A stretch of 64,000 nucleotides of DNA, taken from Klebsiella planticola ATCC 33531. GTDB lineage: Bacteria > Pseudomonadota > Gammaproteobacteria > Enterobacterales > Enterobacteriaceae. Shown in pieces: positions 43,396 to 54,859 of this stretch. The stretch's first letter is position 1. Every line of letters begins with the position of its first letter. The DNA is taken from positions 124,001-188,000 of the forward strand of contig NZ_JMPP01000067.1 of the NCBI RefSeq assembly GCF_000735435.1, read 5' to 3'. The notes beneath the pieces are model-generated. The model worked only from the letters and a program-made list of their open reading frames with translations. It was not told the DNA's origin and made no database searches. The position numbers and the translations under genes were made by a program.

Positions 43396-43687
43396 TCGTC
43401 TTCACCGGGTGTCGCCGACACCCGCCCCCCCAGCCAAAAATCCATTTACAATTTTTCTAAACAGTTCAGTAAAAATTGACTGTATGGATGAATTTCAGTG
43501 GCATTCTGTCAGGAAATGCATAGAATCGTGAACGCAATCGATTACGTATGTTTACGTTATGTGAAACAACACGTATTTTTGTGAGCAATGATTTCTATAA
43601 TAGACCCCCACAGAAATACGAAATATTTAGCAACGCTTCGGCAACGTTCTTAACGCCTTTTGGCTTAATTTAAACAGTGGCATCATT
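43396..43687 (+). promoter_or_regulatory. tsx promoter region with CRP-like sites
   Basis: A perfect -10 TATAAT at 43596-43601 is preceded by TGTGA-AACAAC-ACGTA (43560-43575), centred about 40 bp before the expected start, the usual class II CRP position. A second TGTGA lies at 43580-43584. In E. coli tsx is controlled by CRP-CytR and DeoR. I see the CRP-like half-sites but no full DeoR palindrome. Confidence 0.65.
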
Positions 43688-44572
43688 ATGAAAAAAACAT
43701 TACTGGCAGCAGGCGCCGTACTGGCGCTGTCCACATCGTTCACTGCTGGCGCGGCAGAAAACGATAAACCGCAGTACCTGTCTGATTGGTGGCACCAGAG
43801 TGTAAACGTGGTGGGGAGCTACCACACCCGTTTTGGACCGCAAATCCGTAACGATACCTATCTGGAATACGAAGCGTTTGCTAAAAAAGACTGGTTTGAT
43901 TTCTATGGCTATATCGATGCACCGGTATTCTTTGGCGGCAACAGCACGGCAAAAGGTATCTGGAACAACGGTTCCCCGCTGTTTATGGAAATCGAACCGC
44001 GTTTCTCTATCGATAAGCTGACCAACACCGATCTCAGCTTCGGCCCGTTCAAAGAGTGGTATTTCGCCAACAACTATATCTACGATATGGGTCGTAACGA
44101 TTCTCAGGAGCAGAGCACCTGGTATATGGGTCTGGGTACCGATATCGATACCGGTCTGCCGATGAGCCTGTCTCTGAACGTGTATGCGAAATATCAGTGG
44201 CAGAACTATGGCGCATCCAACGAAAACGAATGGGATGGCTACCGTTTCAAAGTGAAATACTTTGTCCCGCTGACCGACCTGTGGGGCGGCTCGCTGAGCT
44301 ACATCGGCTTCACCAACTTTGACTGGGGTTCCGATCTGGGCGATGACAACTTCTATGACATGAACGGCAAGCACGCGCGCACCAGCAACTCCATCGCCTC
44401 CAGCCACATCCTGGCGCTGAACTACGCGCACTGGCACTACTCCGTTGTGGCTCGTTACTGGCATAACGGCGGTCAGTGGGCCGATGATGCGAAGCTGAAC
44501 TTCGGCGATGGCGACTTCAACGTACGCTCTACCGGCTGGGGCGGTTACTTTGTTGTCGGCTACAACTTCTAA
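43688..44572 (+). CDS. tsx: nucleoside-specific outer-membrane channel Tsx
   Basis: A 294-residue outer-membrane beta-barrel for nucleosides and deoxynucleosides; in E. coli also a receptor for phage T6 and colicin K. Signal peptide [20 protein letters not shown] with cleavage after AGA (about residue 22). Alternating aromatic strands end in YFVVGYNF with the terminal Phe used for BAM insertion. Length equals E. coli Tsx. Confidence 0.98.
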   Translation: MKKTLLAAGAVLALSTSFTAGAAENDKPQYLSDWWHQSVNVVGSYHTRFGPQIRNDTYLEYEAFAKKDWFDFYGYIDAPVFFGGNSTAKGIWNNGSPLFMEIEPRFSIDKLTNTDLSFGPFKEWYFANNYIYDMGRNDSQEQSTWYMGLGTDIDTGLPMSLSLNVYAKYQWQNYGASNENEWDGYRFKVKYFVPLTDLWGGSLSYIGFTNFDWGSDLGDDNFYDMNGKHARTSNSIASSHILALNYAHWHYSVVARYWHNGGQWADDAKLNFGDGDFNVRSTGWGGYFVVGYNF

Positions 44573-44587
44573 TCCAGCCTGATCCCC

Positions 44588-44620
44588 GACCCGGCGGCTA
44601 TGCCGTCGGGTCCGTTTCTT
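44588..44620 (+). terminator. intrinsic terminator of tsx
   Basis: GACCCGGCGGC (44588-44598) pairs with GCCGTCGGGTC (44602-44612) with one G-T pair, followed by CGTTTCTTCT. Confidence 0.75.
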
Positions 44621-44665
44621 CTCCCGAAAGCCGGTTTAGCGCCAGCCAGACGGGAGACATTTCGC

Positions 44666-45346
44666 TTAACATTTCACCTTGCGTAAAAAATCGCTCAATG
44701 AGCGATCGGCACACTCATGAAAGCGCCGCTCCGTCGGGGTGATATCCAGACAGCGGTCAAGGCGGAAGCAGCGGTAATCATCGCGCAGCTCGCACCAGGC
44801 AACCAGCATCCAGCGCTCCCCCCAGAAAAACAGCCCCAGCGGCATCACTTCCCGCTGCGTCAACTTCCCCGCTTCGTCACGGTAGTGCAGCGCCAGCACC
44901 CGCTGCGTGGATATGGCCTGATGCATGACATCGAAATCGCGTCGGGAATAGTGCTGATTGCCGAAATCCGGGGCAAAAATCCGCGTCTGCTCCGCCTTGC
45001 GACGGCTCTCCTCCGGCAGAATCGCCAGCACTTTTTCCTGCGCCGACTCCAGCTCCCGCGACAGCGAATCGCCGCCCCAGGTTTTCAGCAAACGGATAGC
45101 CACCATCAGCGCCTCCGACTCACGATGTGTCAGCATCAGCGGCGGCAGATCAAACCCCGACATCAGCCGGTATCCGCTGCCCGCCTCGCCCTCAACCGGA
45201 ACGCCCGAAAGCGATAAATCGCGAATATCACGGTAGATGGTCCGCTCCGATACGCCGAGCCGCTCCGCCAGCAGGGCGGCCGTTGTCAGCCGCCTGCCTC
45301 GCAGAATCTGCACGATTTGAAATAAACGGTCGGCGCGTCGGGTCAT
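44666..45346 (-). CDS. YafY/YobV-type DeoR-HTH WYL-domain regulator
   Basis: A 226-residue regulator. The N-terminal HTH (MTRRADRLFQIVQILRGRR; LGVSERTIYRDIRDLSLSGV) is followed by a linker and the WYL domain (about 130-215, LALHYRDEAGKLTQREVMPL, FWGERWMLVAWCELRDDYR). WYL domains bind small ligands or nucleic acid. It is 25 bp downstream of a VOC-fold gene on the same strand, a common pairing in which the regulator controls the VOC gene and itself. The start at 45346 gives the conserved HTH N-terminus; 39 upstream codons overlap the VOC gene. E. coli has yajD in this interval instead. Confidence 0.9.
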   Translation of the reverse strand: MTRRADRLFQIVQILRGRRLTTAALLAERLGVSERTIYRDIRDLSLSGVPVEGEAGSGYRLMSGFDLPPLMLTHRESEALMVAIRLLKTWGGDSLSRELESAQEKVLAILPEESRRKAEQTRIFAPDFGNQHYSRRDFDVMHQAISTQRVLALHYRDEAGKLTQREVMPLGLFFWGERWMLVAWCELRDDYRCFRLDRCLDITPTERRFHECADRSLSDFLRKVKC

Positions 45347-45371
45347 TTTCTTTTCACATAAGCTCTGAAGA

Positions 45372-45737
45372 TTAAGCCGGCTGGTGCAGGCCGACGCGGT
45401 TTCCTTCACTGTCGGTAAACAGGGCGATAGTCCCGATATCATGCGGCAGCGCCAGCGGGCCAAAAACGCATCGCCCGCCAGCAGAGGCTACCCGGTCAAG
45501 CGTGGCGGCAAGATCGTGGGTATGCAAATAGATGATAGCGCCATCCAGCGACGGTGTGATGCCATCAAATTTTGCCAGCGCCCCGCCGGTGGCCGGATCC
45601 TGATGTGGGAAAACAGCGAGTTCGGCAACATCCATGCTCTCCCGGCGAAGCGCCACCTGCATGACCGGCTCATAAAACGCGATGGCACGATCCATATCGA
45701 CGACCGGAATTTCAAACCAGTTAATTACATTATGCAT
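45372..45737 (-). CDS. VOC-fold (glyoxalase/bleomycin-resistance-like) protein
   Basis: A 121-residue vicinal-oxygen-chelate protein: MHNVINWFEIPVVDMDRAIAFYE start, two beta-alpha-beta modules, end IALFTDSEGNRVGLHQP. Candidate metal or substrate residues are the Asp/His positions typical of the fold, but full metal-triad conservation is not obvious. Function unknown; VOC proteins of this sort may bind or modify small toxic molecules. It has a strong AGGAGG ribosome binding site and is first gene of a pair with the WYL regulator, 48 bp downstream of a perfect palindrome. Confidence 0.88.
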   Translation of the reverse strand: MHNVINWFEIPVVDMDRAIAFYEPVMQVALRRESMDVAELAVFPHQDPATGGALAKFDGITPSLDGAIIYLHTHDLAATLDRVASAGGRCVFGPLALPHDIGTIALFTDSEGNRVGLHQPA

Positions 45738-45784
45738 ACATCCTCCTGTCCATTGTTTGGGTTCAGGAGGAGTGTATGACAAGG

Positions 45785-45808
45785 CTCCTGACAGCATACT
45801 GTCAGGAG
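45785..45808. promoter_or_regulatory. palindromic operator candidate for the WYL regulator
   Basis: A perfect 10-bp palindrome CTCCTGACAG-CATA-CTGTCAGGAG lies between the M24-fold gene and the VOC gene. The core TGACAG-N4-CTGTCA resembles operators described for WYL/DeoR-type regulators (from memory). On the minus strand no U-tract follows, which argues against a terminator. Confidence 0.65.
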
Positions 45809-45812
45809 TGTT

Positions 45813-47210
45813 TTACGCGGAGGGCGTTGTGCAAACCAATGCCCGTGCGTTATCAAGCAGCCAGGGACGTAAATAGCCAACGGTATTCGAGAGCGGCAGG
45901 ACCTCCTCCGGCAGGACAATCCCCAGCTGCTGGCGGATATAGGCCCGCCGGGTGACGATGCGCTGCCAGAGCGCCGGCCAGTTCTCCGCCAGCTCCTCAC
46001 GTAGCGCCACATCCGCAACCGCTACGGTATCTTCAATACTGGCCCCGGCATAGCCCGCCCGTGAGGGGATGATATCGATTTGCAGCAGCATGCCGCTACG
46101 GATACAGGCCTGGGAGTCCGGCCCTATGGGAGAACACAGCCACTCTTCGTCGGCGACCAGATGGCCGGGGTTCAAATGCCAGTGATACTCTGCTTGCGGT
46201 AACACCCGCTCGATCAGCGCATACATCTCACCGCCGCGCATCCCGATACGCAGATTCTCCAGCCAGCTGACCACCGCCCGGAAATAGGGCTTCGCCACCA
46301 CATCGAGGTAGTCCGCCACCTCCGGCGCCAGCTCCGTTTCATCGCCGACCACGTAGGCTGCCCGGCTGCTTAAGCCGCCTTTAAACCCGGTGGTGAGCGA
46401 AAACTTATCGCCGCGACGGATAGCCTTATCGCCAGGATAGAGACGGGCATCGGCGAAGCGATCGCCGGTAGCGGCAATCATTACCACGCTGTTGGGCTGG
46501 CCTTCTGCTGCCAGCAGCGCGCCGATCTGTTTTTCCGTTTTTCCCGGCGCGATGGCATTCAAAGCCGTGAGGATCGCCGTCGACGCCAGATTGGCGCCAT
46601 ATTCATAGTGCGCCAGCTCATTAGCAGAATTTACCGTTCTCACTCCGCCATCTGGCGCGATAAATATTGCCGTGGCATTGGCCACAGCCGCCTGCTGCCC
46701 CGCAGCCTGCCGAATCGCGTCAACGATAAAAGCAGGCAGATCGAACATCTGTGAGCGGTCGTCAGCGCTGCCGGTAAACAGCTTCCAGCCTACCAGGCCC
46801 AGCGTTCTCCCGCTGCGTATACCGGCATCCTGCAGCAGCTGAGGCAGACTCTTTTCATTGCTCATTGGCTGATTCGGCAACGAGAACCACGGCGCATGGA
46901 CCACCCGGTTTTCCAGCCGGGCAAAGGCCGCCAGCTTGAGGTTTTCATTACCCAGCACCAGCACCGCCTCCCCTTCGCGATGCAATACCAGCAAGGCTTC
47001 TTCAAAACGAGGGATAAAGCCGGTGAGATATTCGAAGTTCCCGCCGTGCTCTTTATCGGCATACACGATCAGCGTGTCGTAGCCATGCAGGTGCATTTGC
47101 GCAAGCACCCTGGCTTTACGCTGGCGTAGGGTTTCATCACTGAGCGTCACGGAAGGCACATCGTGCCAGACGGTGGGCTGGGCGACGGCAGAAAGGACTA
47201 TGGCGGGCAT
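45813..47210 (-). CDS. M24-fold (creatinase/aminopeptidase P-like) protein with degenerate metal site
   Basis: A 465-residue protein: an N-terminal creatinase-like domain (1 to ~165, HGYDTLIVYADKEHGGNFEYL) and a C-terminal pita-bread domain (~190-465). Where metallopeptidases carry two metal Asp (DxGxxxxGYxSDxTR), this protein has FSLTTGFKGGLSSRAAYV (270-287). His350 (NPGHLV), Asp379 and Glu393 (SIEDT) remain. It may therefore be a metal-independent, creatinase-like hydrolase rather than a peptidase. The start at 47210 follows GGAG; an ATG six codons upstream lacks a site. Substrate unknown. Confidence 0.85.
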   Translation of the reverse strand: MPAIVLSAVAQPTVWHDVPSVTLSDETLRQRKARVLAQMHLHGYDTLIVYADKEHGGNFEYLTGFIPRFEEALLVLHREGEAVLVLGNENLKLAAFARLENRVVHAPWFSLPNQPMSNEKSLPQLLQDAGIRSGRTLGLVGWKLFTGSADDRSQMFDLPAFIVDAIRQAAGQQAAVANATAIFIAPDGGVRTVNSANELAHYEYGANLASTAILTALNAIAPGKTEKQIGALLAAEGQPNSVVMIAATGDRFADARLYPGDKAIRRGDKFSLTTGFKGGLSSRAAYVVGDETELAPEVADYLDVVAKPYFRAVVSWLENLRIGMRGGEMYALIERVLPQAEYHWHLNPGHLVADEEWLCSPIGPDSQACIRSGMLLQIDIIPSRAGYAGASIEDTVAVADVALREELAENWPALWQRIVTRRAYIRQQLGIVLPEEVLPLSNTVGYLRPWLLDNARALVCTTPSA

Positions 47211-47271
47211 GGGGAATCTCCATCTCATTAAGCGCTAAGAGTGGAGAGTAGCGAAATTTGGCCGGGCTGTA

Positions 47272-47303
47272 ATAAAAAAATCCCGGCCTTGCGACCGGGA
47301 TTG
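47272..47303 (-). terminator. intrinsic terminator of the queA-secF operon
   Basis: AATCCCGG (47279-47286) pairs with CCGGGATT (47295-47302), and the minus strand continues with seven or more T. It lies 22 bp past the secF stop. Confidence 0.92.
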
Positions 47304-47324
47304 CTTTATCTGAACGCGCCGGAT

Positions 47325-48296
47325 TTACGGCAGAATTGACGGCTGATCCGCCCCTTCTTTTTCGACCTTCTGCTGCAGCATATGCTCACGCTTCATGCCC
47401 AGCTTCAGCGCCAGTGCGGACGCAACGTAGATAGATGAGGCCGTACCGATGGAGACACCGATCAGCATGGTCAGCGAGAAGCCTTCCAGTACCGGGCCAC
47501 CAAAGAGATACAGCATCAGGATCACCACCAATGTGGTTCCGGAGGTGATCAAGGTACGATGCAGCGTCTGGGTCAACGACACGTTGAAGATCTCATACGG
47601 CGTACCGCGGCGGATCTTACGGAAGTTTTCACGGATACGGTCAGATACCACGATGCTGTCGTTCAGCGAGTAGCCGATAACCGACATCAGCGAGGCAACG
47701 ATGGTCAGGTCAATCTCGATATGGAACAGCGAGAGGATGCCCATCGTAATGACCACGTCGTGCGCCAGGGCGATAACTACCCCGGCGGCAAGACGCCACT
47801 CGAAACGGAAACCAACGTACACCAGGATACAGATTAACGCCGCCAGCAGCGCCAACGCGCCGCTTTGAGCCAGGTCAGCCCCGACGCTCGGCCCCACGAA
47901 CTCGATTCGCTTAACCGTCGCCGACTGGCTGGTCGATTCGTTAATCACGCTAACGACCTTGCTGCCCAGCTCCTGACTGATGTTGGCATCATGTACCGGC
48001 GGCATACGTACCATGATGTCGCGGCTGCTGCCGAAGTTCTGCACCTGCGGCTCTTCAAAACCCGCCTTCTGCAGCGCCTGGCGCATCTGATCCAGTTCGG
48101 CCGGTTTTTCGAGGGTAATTTCGATTACCGTACCGCCGGTGAAATCCAGACCCCAGTTAAATCCGCGCACGCCCATCACGACAATGGCAGCAATCAGCAG
48201 AAAACCTGAAATGCCGAAAGCCCAGTAGTCCCAGCGCATAAAGTCATAGACTTTACGGCCGTGGTTCAATTGTTCAACAGTATATTCCTGTGCCAC
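47325..48296 (-). CDS. secF: protein translocase subunit SecF
   Basis: A 323-residue inner-membrane subunit of SecDF-YajC that uses proton-motive force to help pull secreted proteins through SecYEG. It has six transmembrane helices, a periplasmic P4-type domain after helix 1 ([20 protein letters not shown]), and the RND-type [20 protein letters not shown] signature in helices 4-5. It starts 10 bp after secD ends. Confidence 0.98.
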   Translation of the reverse strand: MAQEYTVEQLNHGRKVYDFMRWDYWAFGISGFLLIAAIVVMGVRGFNWGLDFTGGTVIEITLEKPAELDQMRQALQKAGFEEPQVQNFGSSRDIMVRMPPVHDANISQELGSKVVSVINESTSQSATVKRIEFVGPSVGADLAQSGALALLAALICILVYVGFRFEWRLAAGVVIALAHDVVITMGILSLFHIEIDLTIVASLMSVIGYSLNDSIVVSDRIRENFRKIRRGTPYEIFNVSLTQTLHRTLITSGTTLVVILMLYLFGGPVLEGFSLTMLIGVSIGTASSIYVASALALKLGMKREHMLQQKVEKEGADQPSILP

Positions 48297-48306
48297 AACG
48301 CACTCC

Positions 48307-50154
48307 TCAGATAGACAGCTTTTTAACGCGCTTGCCGCCGTACAGCAGGTTCACGATGGCACGGGTGCCGACGATAGCGGTAAACATCGAGGTTGCCACA
48401 CCGATACCGGTGGTAATCGCAAACCCTTTAATTGCACCGGTACCGACCGCGTACAGGATGATAACTTTGATCAACGTCGTAATGTTCGCATCGAAGATCG
48501 AGCTGAATGCGCCCCGGTAACCTTCATCAATCGCCTGCTGAACGGAACGTCCGTTGCTCAACTCTTCTTTAATACGTTCGTTGATCAGTACGTTTGCATC
48601 GACCGCTACCGCCAGGGTTAACACAATACCCGCAATCCCCGGCATACTCAGCGTGGCCCCAGGAAGCAGGGACATGATACCGACGATCAGGACCAGGTTA
48701 GCCACCAGCGCAGAGGTCGCGATCAGACCGAATTTCTTATAGAAGAAAATCATGAACAGGATAGAGACCACCAGACCGGCCAGACACGCTTCCAGACCCT
48801 GTTTGATGTTCTGCATACCCAGAGTCGGGCCGATGGTACGTTCTTCAACGATCTGAATCGGCGCAATCAGCGCACCCGCACGCAGCAGCAGAGAGAGCTG
48901 ACGCGCTTCATTTGGGTTGCTGATACCGGTAATACGGAAGCTGTTACCCAGGCGAGACTGGATGTTGGCGATGTTAATCACCTCTTCCTCTTTCACCAGA
49001 ATGGCACGACCGTTAGCATCTTTCTTACCGCTGTCTTTATACTCCACGAACAGGGTCGCCATCGGTTTACCGATGTTGTCCTTGGTGAAGTTAGACATGA
49101 TGTTACCACCTGCGCTGTCCAGCGAGATGTTAACCTGCGGCTGGTTGAACTCGTCCATGCTGGAAGTGGAGTCGGTGATATGGTCACCGGTCAGAATCAC
49201 GCGCTTGTACAGCACAACCGGCCGGCCTTCACGGGTATCTTTCACTTCAGAGTCGCCAGGGACACGGCCGGAAGCGGCGGCGGCACTGTCAACGTTGCTG
49301 TTAACCAGACGGAACTCCAGCGTCGCCGTGGCGCCAAGAATTTCTTTCGCCCGAGCGGTATCCTGAATACCCGGCAGTTCAACCACGATACGGTCGGCGC
49401 CCTGACGCTGTACCAGCGGCTCGGCAACACCCAGTTGGTTAACACGGTTACGCAGAATGTTGATGTTCTGCTGCACGGCGTATTCGCGGGCTTCTTTCAG
49501 GCGCTCATCGGTCATCACCGCTTTCAGGCCGGTAGCGCCCTGCGTGGAGATAACCAGATCGCGGTGACGCGGGCTCAGCCAGGAGATGGCCTGATCGCGT
49601 GCGGCGCTATCGCGAAAAGCGATGCTCAGACCATAATTGTCTTCCTTACGCACGGTGGAGTAAGGGATGCCTTTTTCACGCAGCTCGCTGCGCAGGCTGT
49701 CGATATTTTGTTCCTGCAGTTTTCCCAGCGCGGTGTCCATATCCACTTCCATCAGGAAGTGTACGCCGCCGCGCAGGTCAAGACCCAGCTTCATCGGCTC
49801 GGCATGGATAGCCGCTAACCAGCGAGGAGTCGCCGGAGCTAAGTTCAGCGCCACGACGTATTTATCACCTAACACGTCCACCAGCACTTCACGTGCGCGC
49901 AGCTGGACATCGGTGGTGTCGAAGCGCGCAAGGATTGCGCCCTCTTCCAGTGCCACAGACTTAGCGGTAATTTTTTCTTCTTGTAACGTTTTCTGGACCT
50001 GGATCAGCGTTTGCTCACTGGCGGCGACACCGCGCGCGCCAGTGATTTGAACGGCCGGATCCTCACCATACAGGTTGGGGAGCGCATACATCAGGCCGAC
50101 GATAATAACGACGACCAGCATGATGTACTTCCACAAAGGATAACGGTTTAACAC
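48307..50154 (-). CDS. secD: protein translocase subunit SecD
   Basis: A 615-residue partner of SecF. After helix 1 comes the large periplasmic P1 domain (~35-450; includes [14 protein letters not shown] and [24 protein letters not shown]), then five helices with the proton-relay-type motif [16 protein letters not shown]. It precedes secF and follows yajC by 25 bp. Confidence 0.98.
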   Translation of the reverse strand: MLNRYPLWKYIMLVVVIIVGLMYALPNLYGEDPAVQITGARGVAASEQTLIQVQKTLQEEKITAKSVALEEGAILARFDTTDVQLRAREVLVDVLGDKYVVALNLAPATPRWLAAIHAEPMKLGLDLRGGVHFLMEVDMDTALGKLQEQNIDSLRSELREKGIPYSTVRKEDNYGLSIAFRDSAARDQAISWLSPRHRDLVISTQGATGLKAVMTDERLKEAREYAVQQNINILRNRVNQLGVAEPLVQRQGADRIVVELPGIQDTARAKEILGATATLEFRLVNSNVDSAAAASGRVPGDSEVKDTREGRPVVLYKRVILTGDHITDSTSSMDEFNQPQVNISLDSAGGNIMSNFTKDNIGKPMATLFVEYKDSGKKDANGRAILVKEEEVINIANIQSRLGNSFRITGISNPNEARQLSLLLRAGALIAPIQIVEERTIGPTLGMQNIKQGLEACLAGLVVSILFMIFFYKKFGLIATSALVANLVLIVGIMSLLPGATLSMPGIAGIVLTLAVAVDANVLINERIKEELSNGRSVQQAIDEGYRGAFSSIFDANITTLIKVIILYAVGTGAIKGFAITTGIGVATSMFTAIVGTRAIVNLLYGGKRVKKLSI

Positions 50155-50179
50155 GGCAGTTCCCTTAGGGAAAAGTGGA

Positions 50180-50512
50180 TTACAGTGCCTTCATGGTGCC
50201 TTTCGGCAGAACGGCAGCTACGAAGTCACGTTTGATAACCACTTCAGTGGTGTCGTTCAGCGCGATAGCAATGTATCCGCTTTCAGCAACTTTCGTGACG
50301 CGACCAACCAGGCCGCCATTCGTCAGCACTTCATCGCCCTTGGCGATAGAGTTCATCAGGTTTTTATGTTCTTTGGTGCGCTTCTGCTGTGGGCGCAGGA
50401 TCATGAAATAGAAAATCAGACCGAACACCACCAGCATCAGAATCAGAGACATCGGGCTACCCTGCGCCGCGCCACCGGTTGCTGCTACCGCATCAGAAAT
50501 AAAAAAGCTCAT
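50180..50512 (-). CDS. yajC: Sec translocon accessory protein YajC
   Basis: A 110-residue single-pass membrane protein of the SecDF-YajC complex. One hydrophobic helix (about 20-40, [20 protein letters not shown]) is followed by the conserved [17 protein letters not shown] and a small beta-rich cytoplasmic domain. It lies between tgt (22-bp gap) and secD. Confidence 0.98.
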   Translation of the reverse strand: MSFFISDAVAATGGAAQGSPMSLILMLVVFGLIFYFMILRPQQKRTKEHKNLMNSIAKGDEVLTNGGLVGRVTKVAESGYIAIALNDTTEVVIKRDFVAAVLPKGTMKAL

Positions 50513-50534
50513 TCAAATTCCCTCATTATTAAAA

Positions 50535-52786
<2,252 letters not shown>

Positions 52787-52889
52787 GACGGTGGCTCAGA
52801 CGAAATAAAGAGGCGGGTAGTCTAGTGCCGGGGCGTCCTCCCTGCAACCTTTACCCCTCTGGATGAATAACATAATCTATACACAAAAC

Positions 52890-53076
52890 CATTCAAGATG
52901 CATCGACGCGGCAGCTGAATGCGTCCCCGGGAGCAGACAGGTGTCTATGACCGGGTGAGTGATAAATCTGTCAGGAACAGATTTGAACGCCGCGGAGTGG
53001 CGGCCCGCGAGGGCGAGGCTCAAAGATGAGCCGGGTAGCTGAAGCCAACAAAGAGGCAGTTTGAAGGATAAAAGGT
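52890..53076 (+). repeat. dispersed repeat, copy 2 (about 187 bp, with longer middle)
   Basis: Begins CATTCAAGATGCATCGACGC and ends GAGGCAGTTTGAAGGATAAA, matching copies 1 and 3. The interior is ~70 bp longer and includes CCCCGGGAGC, ATGACCGGGTGAG and a GCGGCCCGCGAGGGCGAGGC block. Its right end runs into the acpH ribosome binding site. Confidence 0.82.
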
Positions 53077-53078
53077 CT

Positions 53079-53660
53079 ATGAATTTTCTTGCACACCTGC
53101 ACTTAGCCCATCTCGCCGACAGTTCCCTGCCCGGCAATCTTCTGGCCGATTTCGTTCGCGGCAATCCCCAGTCGGACTTCCCGGCCGACATTGTCGACGG
53201 CATTTTTATGCACCGGCGCATCGATGTCATGACCGATAATCTGCCGGAAGTAAAAGCAGCGCGCGACTGGTTTCGCCCGCAGACCCGCCGCGTGGCGCCC
53301 ATTACGCTGGATGTGATGTGGGATCACTTCCTGTCGTATCACTGGGCGCGCATTTCACCCGATATGCCGCTCAATGAGTTTGTCCGCTACGCCCAGGCAC
53401 AGGTAACGCCGGTATTACCCGATTCGCCGCCGCGTTTCGTGAATCTCAATGCCTATTTGTGGTCGGAGCGCTGGCTTGAACGCTATGAAGATATGGACTT
53501 TATTCAGAGCGTCCTCAACGGCATGGCCAGCCGTCGTCCGCGCCTTGATGCCCTGCGCGACTCCTGGCAGGATCTGGATACGCACTACGATAAACTCGAG
53601 CAGCAGTTCTGGACTTTTTATCCGCGAATGATGGCGCAGGCCGCCAGGCGCGAACTATAA
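53079..53660 (+). CDS. acpH: acyl carrier protein phosphodiesterase AcpH
   Basis: A 193-residue HD-like hydrolase that removes 4'-phosphopantetheine from acyl carrier protein. The start [16 protein letters not shown] is conserved, with His/Asp residues in [10 protein letters not shown] and DVMWDHFLS. The start at 53079 is preceded by AAGGATAAAAGG, which belongs to the right end of repeat copy 2. A six-codon upstream ATG lies inside the repeat and is not conserved. In E. coli malZ follows directly; here about 9.8 kb intervene. Confidence 0.95.
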   Translation: MNFLAHLHLAHLADSSLPGNLLADFVRGNPQSDFPADIVDGIFMHRRIDVMTDNLPEVKAARDWFRPQTRRVAPITLDVMWDHFLSYHWARISPDMPLNEFVRYAQAQVTPVLPDSPPRFVNLNAYLWSERWLERYEDMDFIQSVLNGMASRRPRLDALRDSWQDLDTHYDKLEQQFWTFYPRMMAQAARREL

Positions 53661-53716
53661 AGATTGCGCTTTCTCACAGAAAGGCTATCCTGAACAACGT
53701 TTTCCGATATAAATTG

Positions 53717-53731
53717 ATAGGTAAAACCTAT
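53717..53731. promoter_or_regulatory. OxyR-like binding motif upstream of the peroxiredoxin
   Basis: ATAG-GTAAAAC-CTAT is an exact ATAG-N7-CTAT dyad with the T and A preferred at inner positions, as in OxyR half-operators. It lies about 100 bp before the gene. A second module 10 bp downstream is only weakly matched. Confidence 0.65.
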
Positions 53732-53829
53732 CTCATTGATTGTCAACGTCACGTTGAGTTCGCATGAACCAGTCCCTATACTTGCCCGCGTTGCGTTCCA
53801 ATTAACCTTATTATTAACAGGAGAATCAT

Positions 53830-54432
53830 ATGGTTCTGGTCACTCGTCAGGCTCCGGATTTTACCGCAGCAGCTGTTTTAGGTAACGGCGAAATCGTTGA
53901 GAAATTCAACTTCAAACAACACACCAACGGTAAAGCGACCGTCCTGTTCTTCTGGCCGATGGACTTCACCTTCGTTTGCCCGTCTGAGCTGATCGCTTTT
54001 GACAAACGTTACGAAGAATTCCAGAAACGCGGCGTAGAAGTTGTTGGCGTCTCCTTCGACTCTGAATTCGTTCACAACGCATGGCGTAACACCCCGGTAG
54101 ACCAGGGCGGTATCGGTCCGGTTAAATACGCGATGGTTGCTGATATCAAACGTGAAATCCAGAAAGCTTACGGTATCGAACACCCGGACGAAGGCGTGGC
54201 GCTGCGCGGCTCCTTCCTGATCGACGCTAACGGCGTCGTTCGCCACCAGGTAGTAAACGATCTGCCGCTGGGTCGTAACATCGACGAAATGCTGCGTATG
54301 GTTGACGCGCTGCAGTTCCACGAAGAGCACGGTGAAGTTTGCCCGGCACAGTGGGAAAAAGGAAAAGAAGGTATGGCTGCTTCTCCGGAAGGCGTTGCTA
54401 AATACCTGACCGAGAACGTGTCCAGCCTGTAA
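53830..54432 (+). CDS. tsaA: typical 2-Cys peroxiredoxin (TsaA/AhpC family)
   Basis: A 200-residue Prx1-subfamily peroxidase that reduces hydrogen peroxide and organic peroxides. Peroxidatic Cys50 (DFTFVCPSE), resolving Cys171 (HGEVCPAQW) and the GGIG loop (93-96) linked to overoxidation sensitivity are all present. The C-terminus is a normal ENVSSL end. It differs from the ahpC of the ahpCF operon; Salmonella has a tsaA-like gene near acpH, and E. coli K-12 lacks it (from memory). It has a GGAG ribosome binding site, a terminator at the end, and an OxyR-like motif upstream. Confidence 0.93.
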   Translation: MVLVTRQAPDFTAAAVLGNGEIVEKFNFKQHTNGKATVLFFWPMDFTFVCPSELIAFDKRYEEFQKRGVEVVGVSFDSEFVHNAWRNTPVDQGGIGPVKYAMVADIKREIQKAYGIEHPDEGVALRGSFLIDANGVVRHQVVNDLPLGRNIDEMLRMVDALQFHEEHGEVCPAQWEKGKEGMAASPEGVAKYLTENVSSL

Positions 54433-54450
54433 TCGGCCCATGTTCAGAAA

Positions 54451-54478
54451 AAGGCTCGCGCATGCGGGCCTTTTTTAT
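54451..54478 (+). terminator. intrinsic terminator of tsaA
   Basis: A 9-bp stem AAGGCTCGC (54451-54459) / GCGGGCCTT (54464-54472) with GCAT loop is followed by TTTTATCTT; preceded by A-rich sequence. Confidence 0.9.
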
Positions 54479-54859
54479 CTTCTGCCGCAGCACATGTTGC
54501 GCTCGCGCGCGCAGTCGCCGCCCCCTCATGCTTTCCAGACGGCTTTTTTGTTATCAAACTCAAGCTTTGGTAAAAAACTGCCATGATATTTGTGATACGC
54601 GAAGCACTTCTAAAAAATAATTCTCTCTTATTTTTGTTCTGTCCCGCCTGATATTTTTTTAAAATTCCATACTCCAATTATAACCAATTGATAATTAACA
54701 TAATAATAAATGTTATTTTCCCTTAAAAAATAACGCAAAGATCATTCCACTGTGATCAACTTCAAGGTTTAAAAATTCAAATGTGACCTGAACCATGATT
54801 TCCTGCGTTCTATTTCGTCATGATTTAACTCAGAAAATAAATGCGTTAAGGATTGGATT
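54479..54859 (+). promoter_or_regulatory. upstream region of the PTS operon
   Basis: About 380 bp with no supported gene, very AT-rich from 54590 onward. GTTATTTT (54712-54719) and AAAATAAC (54727-54734) form an inverted repeat that could be an operator. TGTGA occurs near 54752 and 54782, but neither has a good second CRP half-site. The gene is preceded by TTAAGGA. No regulator gene is adjacent to the operon. Confidence 0.45.

Noticed and set aside
45813-47210. Calling the M24-fold gene pepP or pepQ
   Set aside because: The metal-binding aspartates are missing and the N-terminal domain differs; peptidase function is not supported.
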